From positions 1 to 64,000 of the forward strand of contig CALEDJ010000058.1 in assembly GCA_937951485.1 (NCBI GenBank): DNA of 64,000 nucleotides. Direction: 5' to 3'. The notes beneath the pieces are model-generated. The model saw only the letters and a program-made list of their open reading frames with translations, was not told the origin of the DNA and did no database searches. Shown here piece after piece: positions 51,743-62,525 of this stretch; the stretch's first letter is position 1, and each line of letters begins with the position of its first letter. This stretch comes from an uncultured bacterium (lineage in GTDB: Bacteria; Hydrogenedentota; Hydrogenedentia; Hydrogenedentales; CAILVY01). The position numbers were made by a program, and so were the translations under genes.

Positions 51743-52243
51743 TCAGGCGCCGGTGAAATGCTGCCAATGGATCACATCTTCGAGCGGACGCTTGACGGGA
51801 TTCGGCGTCTCGGATGAATAGCCCAAAGCGATCAGACTGACCAGTTTGTACCCCGCGGGCACGCCCAACAGGGCGCACACCTTTTCCGCATAAGGCTTCT
51901 TGTCACCGGCAACCCAGCAACTCGCGAGACCCAGGGCACGCGCCGCCACCAGAATATTCTGTGTCGCGGCGCAGCCGTCTTCCAGATAGTAGTCCGAATC
52001 TTCGCAGAATACCCCAATGCACGCGGCCGCGTCCGCGATAAACTTGCCGTTGTCCGCAAGTTTCGCCAGACCGCGCAGACCGTCCTCCTCTGTCACCACG
52101 ATGAATTCCCAGGGCTGGGCATTGCGCGCGGTTGCGGCAAGACGGCCACAGTCCACCAAAGTCTCCAAGTCCTCCTTGCTCACCGGGCGTTCTTCATAGG
52201 TGCGCACCGACCGCCGTGTTCGCAGGGCCTCCAAAGCGTCCAT
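51743..52243 (-). CDS. Nitroreductase family protein
   Basis: A 166-residue FMN-dependent nitroreductase-fold protein. The N-terminal ALEALRTRRSVRTYEERPVS carries the flavin phosphate-binding Arg/Ser residues, followed by DCGRLAATARNAQPWEFIVV, VLSIALGYSSETPNPVKRPL-like end and a GLASCWVAGDKKPYAEKV helix. It is of a different branch from the protein at 16257. It should catalyse two-electron reduction with NAD(P)H; the physiological substrate is unknown. Start at 52243 is supported by AAGGAG (reverse of the TCCTTG). Confidence 0.88.
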   Translation of the reverse strand: MDALEALRTRRSVRTYEERPVSKEDLETLVDCGRLAATARNAQPWEFIVVTEEDGLRGLAKLADNGKFIADAAACIGVFCEDSDYYLEDGCAATQNILVAARALGLASCWVAGDKKPYAEKVCALLGVPAGYKLVSLIALGYSSETPNPVKRPLEDVIHWQHFTGA

Positions 52244-52374
52244 GAAACACTCTCCTTGTCCATTCGGGCGTGGCCCGTCTCCCCGGAAACAATCTCAAAG
52301 CAGTATAACATCTTGCGGGTGCACAAGGTGAAAATCGCGCGGCCATGGTGTTTTCGACGCCCGCCTTGTGTGTC

Positions 52375-53457
52375 TTATTGAGGCGCCGATATGGGCAGGC
52401 GCATTTCAAAGCGCGCACCGACGGGGTCCCGGTTGGCTGCCTTGACCGTGCCACCGTGGGCCGTAACGATACGATGCACGATGGAAAGCCCCAGCCCGGT
52501 GCCACCCTCCTTCCTGCTGAAAAAAGGCGCGAAAATATCCGCGCCGGGTTCAAGGTGAATCCCCGGTCCCTCGTCTTCCACCACAAAACAAATCCAATCA
52601 CGATCCTGGCGAATGATGATGTGGACCGTCGTGTTCGCGCTGGAGATTTCCACCGCATTGCGGATGAGATTCGCCAGCGCCTGCGCAAGCCTGCCGGGAT
52701 CGGCCTCTATGGTCGGCGGCGCTTCTTCGTACACGGATTTCACTTCAACCTGCTTTTCCACAGCGATACGCTCGCACAATTGGACGGCGCGCTCCACGAT
52801 TTCCTCCGGATCACAGCGGATGCGGTCAATAGCGAAGGGTCTGGCAAAGCCGAGAAACTGGCCGACCAGTTTCTCCAGATGCCCGGCTTCGTGAAAAATG
52901 GATTCCGCGCGCCGACGCAGGGCTTCCTGCTCCGTCAATTGGCGCATGAGCAGTTCCGCCATGCCGCTGATGACGCCGAGCGGATTGCGGAGTTCGTGCA
53001 CGATGCCCGCGGTGAGTTCGCCGATTTGCGCCAGTTGCCGGCTCAGTTCCGCGGCGCGTTCCAGCCGCCGCACCTCCGTGAGGTCCGCGAACAGCAGGAT
53101 GAGTCCTTCCAGCCCCGACGGCCCCGTGACCGGCGAGGCGGTCATGCCGATGACCCGCTTTTCCGCATCGCGCTCCAAAGTGAGTTCACGCCGCGACATG
53201 GGCTGTCCTGTACGCATCATTTCGGTGATTTCCTCAGCGAATTGCCGAAGCCCCGGCGCATCGCGGTAGGGAATGCCGGGCCGCAGCGCTTCAGTGTCCA
53301 CGCCCAGATGCCGGGCCGCGGCGGGATTGACGGCAACGATGCTGCCGTCTCGATCCAGCGCGACCACGCCGCTGGTGAGGTGCGCGATAATCTGTTCATA
53401 CCATCGAAGGACTTCGGCGGACATCGTGTCCTTGTGATTCCCGCGGGGTGAGGTCAT
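52375..53457 (-). CDS. PAS-domain sensor histidine kinase, NtrB-like
   Basis: A 360-residue cytoplasmic kinase from ATG 53457 (GGAGGATTTGTCC upstream); the track start is antisense to rsmA. Residues about 15-120 form a PAS domain (GVVALDRDGSIVAVNPAAAR), followed by a His kinase domain with IGELTAGIVHELRNPLGVIS (phospho-acceptor His) and HATPase motifs NLIRNAVEISSANTTV (N box), DEGPGIH (G1) and GGTGLGLSIVHRIVTAHGG (G2). There is no transmembrane segment. It is 38 bp from rsmA on the same strand, without an adjacent response regulator, so it is an orphan kinase. Its partner is unknown. Confidence 0.92.
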   Translation of the reverse strand: MTSPRGNHKDTMSAEVLRWYEQIIAHLTSGVVALDRDGSIVAVNPAAARHLGVDTEALRPGIPYRDAPGLRQFAEEITEMMRTGQPMSRRELTLERDAEKRVIGMTASPVTGPSGLEGLILLFADLTEVRRLERAAELSRQLAQIGELTAGIVHELRNPLGVISGMAELLMRQLTEQEALRRRAESIFHEAGHLEKLVGQFLGFARPFAIDRIRCDPEEIVERAVQLCERIAVEKQVEVKSVYEEAPPTIEADPGRLAQALANLIRNAVEISSANTTVHIIIRQDRDWICFVVEDEGPGIHLEPGADIFAPFFSRKEGGTGLGLSIVHRIVTAHGGTVKAANRDPVGARFEMRLPISAPQ

Positions 53458-53495
53458 GGACAAATCCTCCGTGCGCTGCGCCGGGACGCGAACCT

Positions 53496-54386
53496 TTATT
53501 CTATACGGGACCGAATCTCTTTGGCGAGCCGTGCGAATTCCTGCAAAGTCACCGTCTGCGCGCGCCGTTCGGGATCCACACCCGCCGCCACCATTGCTTC
53601 CAGCACGGCATCTTGCGGTGCGCCGAAGTTTCCAGAGCGGGTCAGCGCGTTGCGCAGCGTTTTGCGGCGCTGCGCAAACGCCGCACGCACCACTTTCATC
53701 AAGAACGGCGTGGCCACATCGGGGAATGGCGGCGCTTCGTGGCGCCGGAACCGGACGATGCAACTGTCCACCTTGGGGCGCGGCACGAAACAGGACGCAG
53801 GCACCCGGTGCACGATATCCACTTCCGCATGACATTGCGCTGCCAGCGTCAATACCCCATAATCCGGCGAACCTGCAGGCGCGGTCAGGCGCTGCCCCAC
53901 TTCCTCCTGCAACATTACCACCAGCCGGGAAAAACGCACCGGCGCCTCCAGAAAATGGAAAAGAATGGGCGTGGTGATGTAATACGGCAGGTTGGAAACC
54001 ATCTTGAAGACGGTTCCGCCCGGCAGGTGCTCTTCCAGCAAATGCGCGAGGCTGTGATTGAGAATGTCCCCGCGAAAGAGGCGGACATGCGGCATGGCCC
54101 CGAACTGGTCCTCCAGACACGGCATGAACGACGCGTCTATCTCCACCGCCAGCACGCGCCCGGCCTTTGCCGCGAGACGGCGCGTCAACGCGCCCAGTCC
54201 CGCGCCCACCTCTACCACATCGTCCGAAGCAGACAGGGCCGCCGCATCCACCATGATCCGGTTGATGTTGTCGTCGAGCAACAGATTCTGCCCCAGGGCC
54301 TTCTTGAAGCGGATACCGTAGCGGGCGCACATCTCGCGCAACGGCATGGCCGCGTTGGGGCTTGATTTCGGCGCTTCAGCGGGCAT
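53496..54386 (-). CDS. rsmA: 16S rRNA dimethyladenosine methyltransferase RsmA (KsgA)
   Basis: A 296-residue enzyme; ATG 54386 is the first sensible start. The N-terminal IRFKKALGQNLLLDDNINRI (canonical KxxGQNFLxD) is followed by VVEVGAGLGALTRRLAAKAG (SAM-binding GxGxG), MVSNLPYYITTPILFHFL (NLPY motif) and a C-terminal domain. It dimethylates the adjacent adenosines A1518/A1519 of 16S rRNA. It is followed 38 bp later by the kinase gene. Its 5' end is separated from the divergent peptidase gene by the GTCC repeat region. Confidence 0.96.
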   Translation of the reverse strand: MPAEAPKSSPNAAMPLREMCARYGIRFKKALGQNLLLDDNINRIMVDAAALSASDDVVEVGAGLGALTRRLAAKAGRVLAVEIDASFMPCLEDQFGAMPHVRLFRGDILNHSLAHLLEEHLPGGTVFKMVSNLPYYITTPILFHFLEAPVRFSRLVVMLQEEVGQRLTAPAGSPDYGVLTLAAQCHAEVDIVHRVPASCFVPRPKVDSCIVRFRRHEAPPFPDVATPFLMKVVRAAFAQRRKTLRNALTRSGNFGAPQDAVLEAMVAAGVDPERRAQTVTLQEFARLAKEIRSRIE

Positions 54387-54532
54387 TGGCGTCAACCCCG
54401 GCTTTCCGGCAGGCGGGCGTTCCCGTATACGCAGGATGCACTGAATTTTTTCGCATGCGTTCATGGTACGTCGAGATTCCCGGAATTTTCCAGTTACTGG
54501 TTGTCTTGTTCCCCTCGGCACTTCTCCTGTCC

Positions 54533-54590
54533 TTGCTGTCCTCGTGGTCCTTGCCGCCTTTGCCGTCCCTGCCGTCCCTGCCGTTCTGGC
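54533..54590. repeat. Degenerate 9-bp GTCC-type tandem repeat
   Basis: About five imperfect copies of a 9-bp unit (TGCCGTCCC and variants such as TGGTCCTTG) between rsmA and the divergent peptidase gene. It resembles the repeat at 9339-9367 in unit length and the GTCC core. Confidence 0.55.
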
Positions 54591-54650
54591 GGTTCTCTTT
54601 GAAATACCTGCCCGTTCGCGCTTTTCCCCCGTTTTCGCTATGATGCATCC

Positions 54651-55607
54651 ATGCGTTTCCTTATCATCGCACTGCTTGGCGCAGCCGGCGCTGCCGCGCC
54701 CGTATCTCCGAGCGAACTGCTGATTGTCGAACATCACCCCGACGACGCGGCGCTCGCGGCGCGGAGCCGCACGATTATGGAGGACGCGCTGCGGGAGTTT
54801 GCGCCGCGCCTGCCGCCGGGCGATGCGCCCATCCGGCTGATCATCGCGCACACGTTCCAGGACTTCATGCAACATGCGGGCCGATTTGCCCTGGGCAATG
54901 TGAACGGCATCGCGTATCCGGAGCGGGGGCTGATCGTCGTCAAATCGCCGCGCCTGCGCGCGCGCGGCGACTATGCGGGTACGCTGCGCCATGAACTCGT
55001 GCACATTCTGCTGCACCGCAACACCGACACCGATGCGCTGCCCCGGTGGCTGAACGAGGGCATCGCCATGAGCCTCGCCAATGAGTACTACTGGGCGAGC
55101 ATTATCACCGTGGCGCATATGTTCGTGCGCGGGCGCATCATCGAATACCGCAACCTGGACCTGGCGTTCCTGCGGCCCGGCGAGGAGATGGTCTTCGGCG
55201 ACGCCTACGCGCAGGCGCTGTCCATGACCCGCTACATGCGCAACTGGTTGGGGGAGGACGTGTTCTGGGCCGTGGTGCTCGGCACCCGCGAGATGTCATT
55301 CGGCGACGCGCTCCGCACGTTCGCGGGCAAGTCGCCGCGCGATTTGTGGGACGGCTACCGCCGCTCGCTCTGGCTGGTCGCCATCATCGGCATCATGGCC
55401 TCCGGTTCCTTCTTCACACCGGCGGCCTTCCTGCTGATTGCGGCGTATATCCGGCGGCGGCACAAAGACAAAAAGATCATGCGGCGCTGGGCCGCCGAAG
55501 AGGCCGAGGACGCCGCCGCAGGCATCCGGGTGTTTTCCTGGGATGAGGTGATCGAAGACCCGGATGCATGGAAACAGGGGAGGGGGGAGGAGGAAGACCG
55601 GCCATGA
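54651..55607 (+). CDS. Gluzincin (peptidase MA-like) metallopeptidase
   Basis: A 318-residue protein with a signal peptide (MRFLIIALLGAAGAAAP) and a HELVHILLHRNTDTDALPRW segment followed by LNEGIAMSLANEYYW. HExxH plus downstream Glu in LNEGIA is the gluzincin zinc site of the peptidase MA family. A C-terminal hydrophobic helix (LVAIIGIMASGSFFTPAAFL) anchors it, followed by a charged cytoplasmic tail rich in Glu/Asp (RRWAAEEAEDAAAGI). It is thus probably a membrane-anchored periplasmic peptidase. The stop codon overlaps the next gene's start by 4 bp (ATGA), so the two are translationally coupled. Confidence 0.87.
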   Translation: MRFLIIALLGAAGAAAPVSPSELLIVEHHPDDAALAARSRTIMEDALREFAPRLPPGDAPIRLIIAHTFQDFMQHAGRFALGNVNGIAYPERGLIVVKSPRLRARGDYAGTLRHELVHILLHRNTDTDALPRWLNEGIAMSLANEYYWASIITVAHMFVRGRIIEYRNLDLAFLRPGEEMVFGDAYAQALSMTRYMRNWLGEDVFWAVVLGTREMSFGDALRTFAGKSPRDLWDGYRRSLWLVAIIGIMASGSFFTPAAFLLIAAYIRRRHKDKKIMRRWAAEEAEDAAAGIRVFSWDEVIEDPDAWKQGRGEEEDRP

Positions 55608-56560
55608 CCCGCGTGCGTGTGGCGATCATCGGGGCGCGCGGCATCGGCCGCCACCACGGCAACTGGTGGACCCTGGAAGGCGCGGAAGTCTGCGCCTTTG
55701 CGGGCACAAGTGCCGAATCCGTCGCGGGCACCCGCGAAACCCTGCAAACACTCTTCGGATTCCGGGGCGCGGGTTACGTAGATGTGCGCGAGATGATGCG
55801 GCGGGAATCGCCGGACATCGTGGACGTGTGCTCGCCGCCGGCGTGTCACGCGGATCACGTCCGCGCGGCGCTGGAGGCGGGCTGCGATGTGCTCTGCGAG
55901 AAGCCGCTGGTGTACGACCCGCAGATGACGCCAAAGGCAATGCTGGAAACGGCGCGCGCATTGGCGCAATTGGCCCGCGATAAGGGGCGTCGCCTCGAAC
56001 TTTGCGCGCAATATGCCGTGGGTGCGCGCCATTTCCTGGAACTGTATGCGGCGCACCGAAAAAACGCGCCCATCACGCGCTACATGGGCCGCCTCGAAGC
56101 GCCCGCGCGCGGGCGCGGCCCGGACCCGGTCCGCGTCTGGGTGGACCTCGGCCCCCATCTCATCAGCGTGGCGCTGGCGGCCTTCCCCGGCGCGACGGTG
56201 GATTGGCAGTCCCTGCAGACGCGCTTTGCAGGGTACGAAGCCGAGGCCATGTTTGACCTGATCTTTCCCGACGCCCGGCGCGTGGCCTGCACCCTCTTCA
56301 CCCGCAACCGCACCGAAGACCCGCCCAATATCCGCCATTTCGCCTTCAACGATTTCAGCATTGACGTGGAGGGCCATGCCGATGCGCAGGGCGCATTCGC
56401 GGCCCGGCTGATCACGCCCGGGGAAACCCGCGAATCCCCCGACATGATGCGCCTGCTCATCCGCGATTACCTGCGCGGCGCTGCCGCCGTCTCCGCCAAT
56501 GACGCCGTCACAAATCTGGACATCATGCTCCGCATCCTCGCCGCTGCGCGGCGCGGCTGA
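55604..56560 (+). CDS. Gfo/Idh/MocA family oxidoreductase
   Basis: A 318-residue NAD(P)-dependent dehydrogenase from ATG 55604, which overlaps the upstream stop codon by 4 bp. [20 protein letters not shown] is the Rossmann motif, followed by [20 protein letters not shown] and CEKPLVYDP (EKP motif). The C-terminal half lacks some conserved catalytic residues that can be seen by eye, so its substrate is unknown. It is linked to the peptidase gene by coupling and lies 182 bp upstream of trpB2. It is the second such oxidoreductase in the window (first at 5855). Confidence 0.87.
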   Translation: MTRVRVAIIGARGIGRHHGNWWTLEGAEVCAFAGTSAESVAGTRETLQTLFGFRGAGYVDVREMMRRESPDIVDVCSPPACHADHVRAALEAGCDVLCEKPLVYDPQMTPKAMLETARALAQLARDKGRRLELCAQYAVGARHFLELYAAHRKNAPITRYMGRLEAPARGRGPDPVRVWVDLGPHLISVALAAFPGATVDWQSLQTRFAGYEAEAMFDLIFPDARRVACTLFTRNRTEDPPNIRHFAFNDFSIDVEGHADAQGAFAARLITPGETRESPDMMRLLIRDYLRGAAAVSANDAVTNLDIMLRILAAARRG

Positions 56561-56742
56561 CAAGTGGAATCCGGGGGGAAGGTTGCTGTACTATTCTTGC
56601 TGCGTCGTTCGCCCGGATATGTTTGCGGGAGGGGGGCCATCATGTCTCGCGGGCGTGTCCCGGATTCGGGATGCATGGCGGCGCGTGGGTGTGGAGGGAA
56701 CGAAGTCTCAACGCGGCGGGAATGCCGCCCGGGAAAGGGACC

Positions 56743-58110
56743 ATGATGCGCAATTACAACATTTTGCTCGATGCCTCGAAAATGCCGGATGCCTGGTACA
56801 ACATCGCGCCCGACCTGCCGTCGCCCCCTCCGCCGCCGTTGCATCCGGGCACCCATCAACCCGTCTCTCCGGACGACTTGGCGGTGTTGTTTCCGCCGGG
56901 GCTGATCGAACAGGAAGCGTCGCAGGAACGGTGGATTTCGATTCCCGGCGAGATCATGGACGCCTACCGGCTCTATCGGCCCACGCCGCTGCGGCGCGCC
57001 TACCGTCTGGAGGAGGCGCTGAAAACCCCCGCAAAAATATTCTATAAAAACGAAAGCGTCAGTCCGTCCGGCAGCCACAAACTCAATACGTCTATTGCGC
57101 AGGCGTACTACAACAAGATTGCCGGAATCAAGGCGTTGACGACGGAAACGGGTGCGGGACAGTGGGGTACGGCGCTGTCCATCGCATGCAGCATGTTTGA
57201 CATGAAATGCACGGTGTACATGGTGCGCGTGAGTTTCGACCAGAAGCCGTACCGTCGCGGCCTGATGCAGACCTACGGCGCGACGGTGCTGCCCAGTCCC
57301 AGCGACACCACCGACTTCGGCAGAAAAATGCTCGCGGAACATCCGGATACCACGGGCAGCCTTGGCATCGCCATTTCGGAGGCGATCGAAGTGGCCGCGA
57401 AGAGCGGCGGGACCGTCAAGTACAGTCTGGGCAGCGTGCTCAATCATGTGCTGCTGCACCAGACAATCATCGGCGAAGAGGCCAAAATCCAGATGGAAAG
57501 CGTGGGCGAGTATCCGGACATCGTCATCGGCTGCGTGGGCGGCGGCTCGAACTACGCCGGCATTGCTTTCCCCTTCGCCCACGACATGCTGGTCAACGGC
57601 AAGAAAATTGATTTCATCGCCGTGGAGCCGACGGCCTGTCCCACGCTCACACGCGGCCCCTACGCCTACGATTTCGGTGACACCGCGGGCATGACGCCTC
57701 TGCTCAAGCAGTACACGCTCGGTCACAACTTCATGCCGCCCGGCATCCACGCGGGCGGGCTGCGTTATCACGGCGTCGCCGTGCTGGTGGCGCATCTGGT
57801 GAAATCGGGGCACATGCGCGCGGCAGCCGTCCGTCAGAATCCCGTGTTTGAGGCGAACACGCTTTTCGCCCGGTGCGAAGGCATTCTGCCCGCGCCCGAA
57901 TCCGGCCACGCCATCCGGGTCGCCATTGACGAGGCGATCAAGTGCCGAGAATCCGGCGAAGCCAAGACTATTCTGTTCAACATGAGCGGACACGGTCATT
58001 TCGACATGACCGCCTACGACGCCTATCTGCGCGGAGAACTCGTTGACTATGAACTTGAAGACGCCATCCTGCAGGAGGGCATCGCCAGCATCCCGAAGGT
58101 CAATGCCTGA
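56743..58110 (+). CDS. trpB: Tryptophan synthase beta-like protein, TrpB2 type
   Basis: About 455 residues from ATG 56743 (GGGAAAGGGA upstream). The PLP-binding lysine lies in [20 protein letters not shown], and a [13 protein letters not shown] phosphate-binding loop follows. The N-terminal extension ([20 protein letters not shown]) and [16 protein letters not shown] are the marks of the TrpB2 (TIGR01415) branch, which often occurs without TrpA. It can make tryptophan from indole and serine, but in TrpB2 families indole salvage or other beta-substitution is likely. No trpA is adjacent. It stands alone, before a convergent SGNH gene. Confidence 0.92.
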   Translation: MMRNYNILLDASKMPDAWYNIAPDLPSPPPPPLHPGTHQPVSPDDLAVLFPPGLIEQEASQERWISIPGEIMDAYRLYRPTPLRRAYRLEEALKTPAKIFYKNESVSPSGSHKLNTSIAQAYYNKIAGIKALTTETGAGQWGTALSIACSMFDMKCTVYMVRVSFDQKPYRRGLMQTYGATVLPSPSDTTDFGRKMLAEHPDTTGSLGIAISEAIEVAAKSGGTVKYSLGSVLNHVLLHQTIIGEEAKIQMESVGEYPDIVIGCVGGGSNYAGIAFPFAHDMLVNGKKIDFIAVEPTACPTLTRGPYAYDFGDTAGMTPLLKQYTLGHNFMPPGIHAGGLRYHGVAVLVAHLVKSGHMRAAAVRQNPVFEANTLFARCEGILPAPESGHAIRVAIDEAIKCRESGEAKTILFNMSGHGHFDMTAYDAYLRGELVDYELEDAILQEGIASIPKVNA

Positions 58111-58191
58111 AACATATGCCGCTGACGCGGATTCCGGCCGGGCCTGTGCGCCCGGCCCTTTCTTTCGGCAATCTCTCCAGACAGGGCTTTA

Positions 58192-59373
58192 TCATGGGAG
58201 TGGGTGGGATGCGTTGCTTTGCTCTTCCTGATGCCGGCGGTCGGAAAGATGCCCATCTGAGCCGTTATGATGGTCTTCAGGGGTGCTTGCTTTGTCAAGC
58301 GCTGCTTTGTCGGAGTTCGCCGACAGCCAGTCTTTGTAATAGGCGTCAATGGCGTTCTGGAGCATTGCCGCGTGGGAGGCGTCGTTGGGGTGGATGCCGT
58401 CGGGTGATATGCCGGACGGCATGGGCGCGGCCGGGTCGCCGCCGGGATAGGGGTCATATTCCGGGGGAAAGCCGGGATAGGGCACGGATTCCGGCGGATT
58501 GCCAAAGCGGTATTGGAGTGTGCCCCAGTTCTGTACATAACCCACGCGGTTCCGGTATGCTGATTGCCGACTTAGTGCTTGCGTGAGCGCCAGTTTGGCT
58601 GCGCCCAGTTCGGTAATCCATGTGTTGAGTTCGAGCGTGCTCGCACCCTGGAAGTCCATCCCCCAGAATGCGGTCGCCGCCGCGTAATCCAGATAATCAT
58701 AATCGGCGAGGACCACCCTGATTTCGGGGCGCACCGCGAGGCAGGCGGTGATAATGGTTTCGATGTTATTCACAATGGGCTGCCAGTAGTCGGCGAGTCG
58801 TTGTTCAGAGGTGCGGCCGCGGAGGTTTGCCAAGGGTTCCGTGCGCACCACGTTGAGAAAATCGTTGCCGCCGATGATGAGATGGACCGCATCAATGGTG
58901 GGATAGGCCGTCAATTCGCCGACAATAGTGGCCAGGTGCTCCGGTTTGGCCCAGTCGGATGCTTTCCGGCCGCCCCAGGCGGTCAACGCGCCCTGGGTGT
59001 CGTTGTGTCCCAATCCGTTGGCCGCCAGCACCGCATCGAAAACGTCATTGGAGGGGAAACCGTCACGGTTTTCCGCGGTAATGGACATGGCCCAACTGTC
59101 GCCCACGATGAGGATGCGCTTGACCTTTTCTGCGGTTCCATCGCTCTTGCTTTCGTCTTTTGCGTCGGTCTTGTTTTTCAGCGCCGGTGTTACGGTGTCG
59201 GCAACGCCCTCCTGATTGCTGGAAAGCGGATCAGTGGTGGCGGCGGGGGCTTGCCTCGGCTCCCGTGCGGGCCTTCCCGCGTCCGCGAATAATATCCCAC
59301 CAGCCAGTGCAATGAACAGAACAACGGACAATGCCCGGCGTCCGTTCGCTCTTCCAGGGAAGGTGCCTGTCAT
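58192..59373 (-). CDS. Secreted SGNH/GDSL-type hydrolase
   Basis: A 393-residue protein from ATG 59373 with GGAG at good spacing. The N-terminal hydrophobic segment ALSVVLFIALAGGILFADAG is a signal peptide or anchor, followed by a Lys/Asp/Thr-rich linker. The catalytic domain carries block I ILIVGDSWAMSI (Ser), block III VHLIIGGNDFLNVV (GxND) and block V SPDGIHPNDASH (His). The acyl esterase or deacetylase probably acts on a polysaccharide or glycolipid outside the cytoplasmic membrane. A C-terminal tail rich in His/Asp/Glu and Ser follows. The gene converges with trpB2, with 81 bp between them. Confidence 0.85.
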   Translation of the reverse strand: MTGTFPGRANGRRALSVVLFIALAGGILFADAGRPAREPRQAPAATTDPLSSNQEGVADTVTPALKNKTDAKDESKSDGTAEKVKRILIVGDSWAMSITAENRDGFPSNDVFDAVLAANGLGHNDTQGALTAWGGRKASDWAKPEHLATIVGELTAYPTIDAVHLIIGGNDFLNVVRTEPLANLRGRTSEQRLADYWQPIVNNIETIITACLAVRPEIRVVLADYDYLDYAAATAFWGMDFQGASTLELNTWITELGAAKLALTQALSRQSAYRNRVGYVQNWGTLQYRFGNPPESVPYPGFPPEYDPYPGGDPAAPMPSGISPDGIHPNDASHAAMLQNAIDAYYKDWLSANSDKAALDKASTPEDHHNGSDGHLSDRRHQEEQSNASHPLP

Positions 59374-59502
59374 TTGATGAACTCCAAAGCATGATTGTTC
59401 GAGACACTCGGAAAGATTGCTTTGATAAAGCAAGGGCGCGGCACCCGTCAGCGCCGCGCCCTCGACATGAATCAACTTTCACTACGCAACACCGATAACG
59501 TT

Positions 59503-60936
59503 TTATTTCCTGCGCCGGTAGGCCAGTGCGCCGGCCCCGGCAATCACGCCGACCAGCAGTCCAAGGCCGATGGCCCCTGCGGCGGGCATCTTCTCACCAC
59601 TGCCGCTCTGGAAAGGATTCAGCACCGCTTCAACGTATTGGGCTCGTGTGCGACCCGCGTTTATCGTGTTGTCGTATTCAACCAGATTTGTAAACGTGTC
59701 GCCATCGGGGTCGCCGGCGGCCGATAAAGGTTCACCTACTGTCGTCAGGGTGGTGTAGGCGCCTGTCAGACCGGCCCCCGCCAGGGCGGCGCGCAACGTG
59801 CTGCTGATGGTCGCAAAGCCTGCAAGCACATGTTCATAGGCTGCCATCCCGAATGGAACATATAATGGCTCGGCGCGGACAATTGCCAGATTGGCCTCAA
59901 AGGTGCACACCGCATCATGCGACAGCGGGTGGTTGCGGTTGCAGATGATCTCTGCAAGCACCGCCAGTTCCCAACTGTCCGGAATACCGGAACCGTCCAC
60001 ATCGTGGGTATCCCAATTCCACCCGAACAGCCCATAGAAGAACGCGCCTTCGGCATCAAAATTGGGGCAAGGCTGCAACAAATCACCACTGCAGGGTTCG
60101 CCTTCCCCTTCGCCTTCCCCTTCGCCCTCCCCTTCGCCCTCCCCTTCTCCTTCGCCTTCCCCTTCGCCTCCGCCCTGGTTCACATCGGGGACACCATCGC
60201 CGGTAATCACCACTGCGTAAATGACATCCCAAGGCCCGCGCACGCTCCACATTGGATAGTCATCTCCGGCATCTGCCGCAATAAGCGCCAAGGTTGCAGC
60301 AGACAATGGGTTGCCATAGGGTCCGGGATAATATGTCCACGCACCGCCATTGACACGATACTCAACAGCGACCGAGCCATCCCCGCCCTTTGTCGAACGC
60401 GTCTCGAACAAATCACCAGGGCTGAGTGCAATCGGAACGTTGCCACCAATAACACCGTTATTGTCGCTTGCCAGCACCCACGTACCCCCGCCGATATCCT
60501 CACGGTATTCGATCCCCGCAATCGCCAGTTGTCCTCCGCCTGAACCCGGCGTGGCATCCATGTCAATCCCGAGATAAAAGCGCTTGCGTTGGAGCGTGGG
60601 TGGGTCTCCGCCAAGGTAGTTGCCATCTGTCGGGACGATACAGCCGCCCTGCACCACATATCCATTTGGTTGCTGTGTGGCATCCGGAATGGCCATGTGT
60701 GTCACGCCACCGTCCAGGGTGAAGACGCCCTTGACGCGACCCGCATTCTGGATTTCGGTGCGCCAGGTTCCATCCCCATTCGGAACCCAGTTGAAATAGT
60801 CCGGCGGCGTCGGAACATTAACAACGCCTACCATGATCCCTGTTTCTCCGGGGAGGCCGGAGTAAACAGCCGTTCCGCCCCACGATGCGCCGGCGATGAC
60901 AAGCATGCCTGCCAGAATCGTCAGTGTCTGCCTCAT
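59503..60936 (-). CDS. Secreted protein with Gly-Glu linker and C-terminal sorting-type tail
   Basis: About 477 residues from ATG 60936 (AAGGAG upstream). A signal peptide (MRQTLTILAGMLVIAGASWG) is followed by a beta-rich domain (residues about 25-250; GIEYREDIGGGTWVLASDNN, RVNGGAWTYYPGPYGNPLSA). A linker of about twelve consecutive Gly-Glu pairs connects to a C-terminal region beginning PCSGDLLQPCPNFDAEGAFF, which ends DGDTFTNLVEYDNTINAGRT followed by an EKMPAAGAIGLGLLVGVIAG helix and YRRRK. Signal-plus-helix-plus-basic tail resembles sorting signals such as PEP-CTERM/MYXO-CTERM. It is probably exported and anchored or processed. Function unknown. Confidence 0.75.
   Translation of the reverse strand: MRQTLTILAGMLVIAGASWGGTAVYSGLPGETGIMVGVVNVPTPPDYFNWVPNGDGTWRTEIQNAGRVKGVFTLDGGVTHMAIPDATQQPNGYVVQGGCIVPTDGNYLGGDPPTLQRKRFYLGIDMDATPGSGGGQLAIAGIEYREDIGGGTWVLASDNNGVIGGNVPIALSPGDLFETRSTKGGDGSVAVEYRVNGGAWTYYPGPYGNPLSAATLALIAADAGDDYPMWSVRGPWDVIYAVVITGDGVPDVNQGGGEGEGEGEGEGEGEGEGEGEGEGEPCSGDLLQPCPNFDAEGAFFYGLFGWNWDTHDVDGSGIPDSWELAVLAEIICNRNHPLSHDAVCTFEANLAIVRAEPLYVPFGMAAYEHVLAGFATISSTLRAALAGAGLTGAYTTLTTVGEPLSAAGDPDGDTFTNLVEYDNTINAGRTRAQYVEAVLNPFQSGSGEKMPAAGAIGLGLLVGVIAGAGALAYRRRK
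60096..60168. repeat. Gly-Glu coding microsatellite
   Basis: About twelve imperfect 6-bp units (GGCGAA/GGGGAA on the minus strand, CCTTCC/CCTTCG on the plus) encode the Gly-Glu linker of the gene at 59503-60936. The units differ at synonymous positions. Length is likely to vary between strains or species. Confidence 0.9.
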
Positions 60937-61410
60937 AATACCGTCTCCTTCGTTGGTGTTAAACGCCGGACAACAGGTTCTTGCCCCACTGTCCAATCAA
61001 ACAACCTGCATTTCAGAATCATGATCTTGCGAAACCCAAATCGCAAGGCATAACCCCTCAGCACAAATACCCTTTGCACCCAGAAACCGCAACCCATTGG
61101 GACTGCAGCTTCCCGATTGCGCCGACGTGACATCTGTTTCAATTGCACATATCTCTTCTTTATCACAAGCAATGATAATGCCAATCGTCGTGCCGCAACT
61201 ATCATTTTTTCCAGCAAAGACTTAGCATAGGCAAGGTGCGGTGGCGGCGTGTCGCAGCATCACAAGAGTGACTCAGAGGTGTCTCAAGAGTGTTGCAATC
61301 GCGACGGACTATGAAGTATAATTATCGCGAAAAAAGCACTTTGGGTCACACGGTAAGTGCAGCATTAAACGGGCAAACACGCGAGGCAGGCTGCTTTTTT
61401 TGAGGTCACA
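60937..61410. other. Divergent intergenic region between the Gly-Glu protein and the DUF1559 gene
   Basis: No gene is supported in this 474-bp gap. The DUF1559-side promoter candidate (61293-61322) is listed separately. For the minus-strand gene no convincing promoter was found. Confidence 0.6.
61293..61322 (+). promoter_or_regulatory. Candidate promoter of the DUF1559 gene
   Basis: TTGCAA (61293-61298) and a perfect TATAAT (61317-61322) are separated by 18 bp. The leader would be about 80 nt to the start at 61411. A T-run (GCTGCTTTTTTTG) lies just before the start codon and lacks a clear stem. Confidence 0.55.
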
Positions 61411-62460
<1,050 letters not shown>

Positions 62461-62525
62461 GCGGTCAGCGGCCCGTTGTGCAATCACGCGGCAGGATTTT
62501 CCTCCGGCCGCTATCGAAGGATGCC

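Noticed and set aside
53496-55118. 540-codon rsmA extended upstream
   Set aside because: The extension runs antisense to the peptidase gene; ATG 54386 gives the normal RsmA length.
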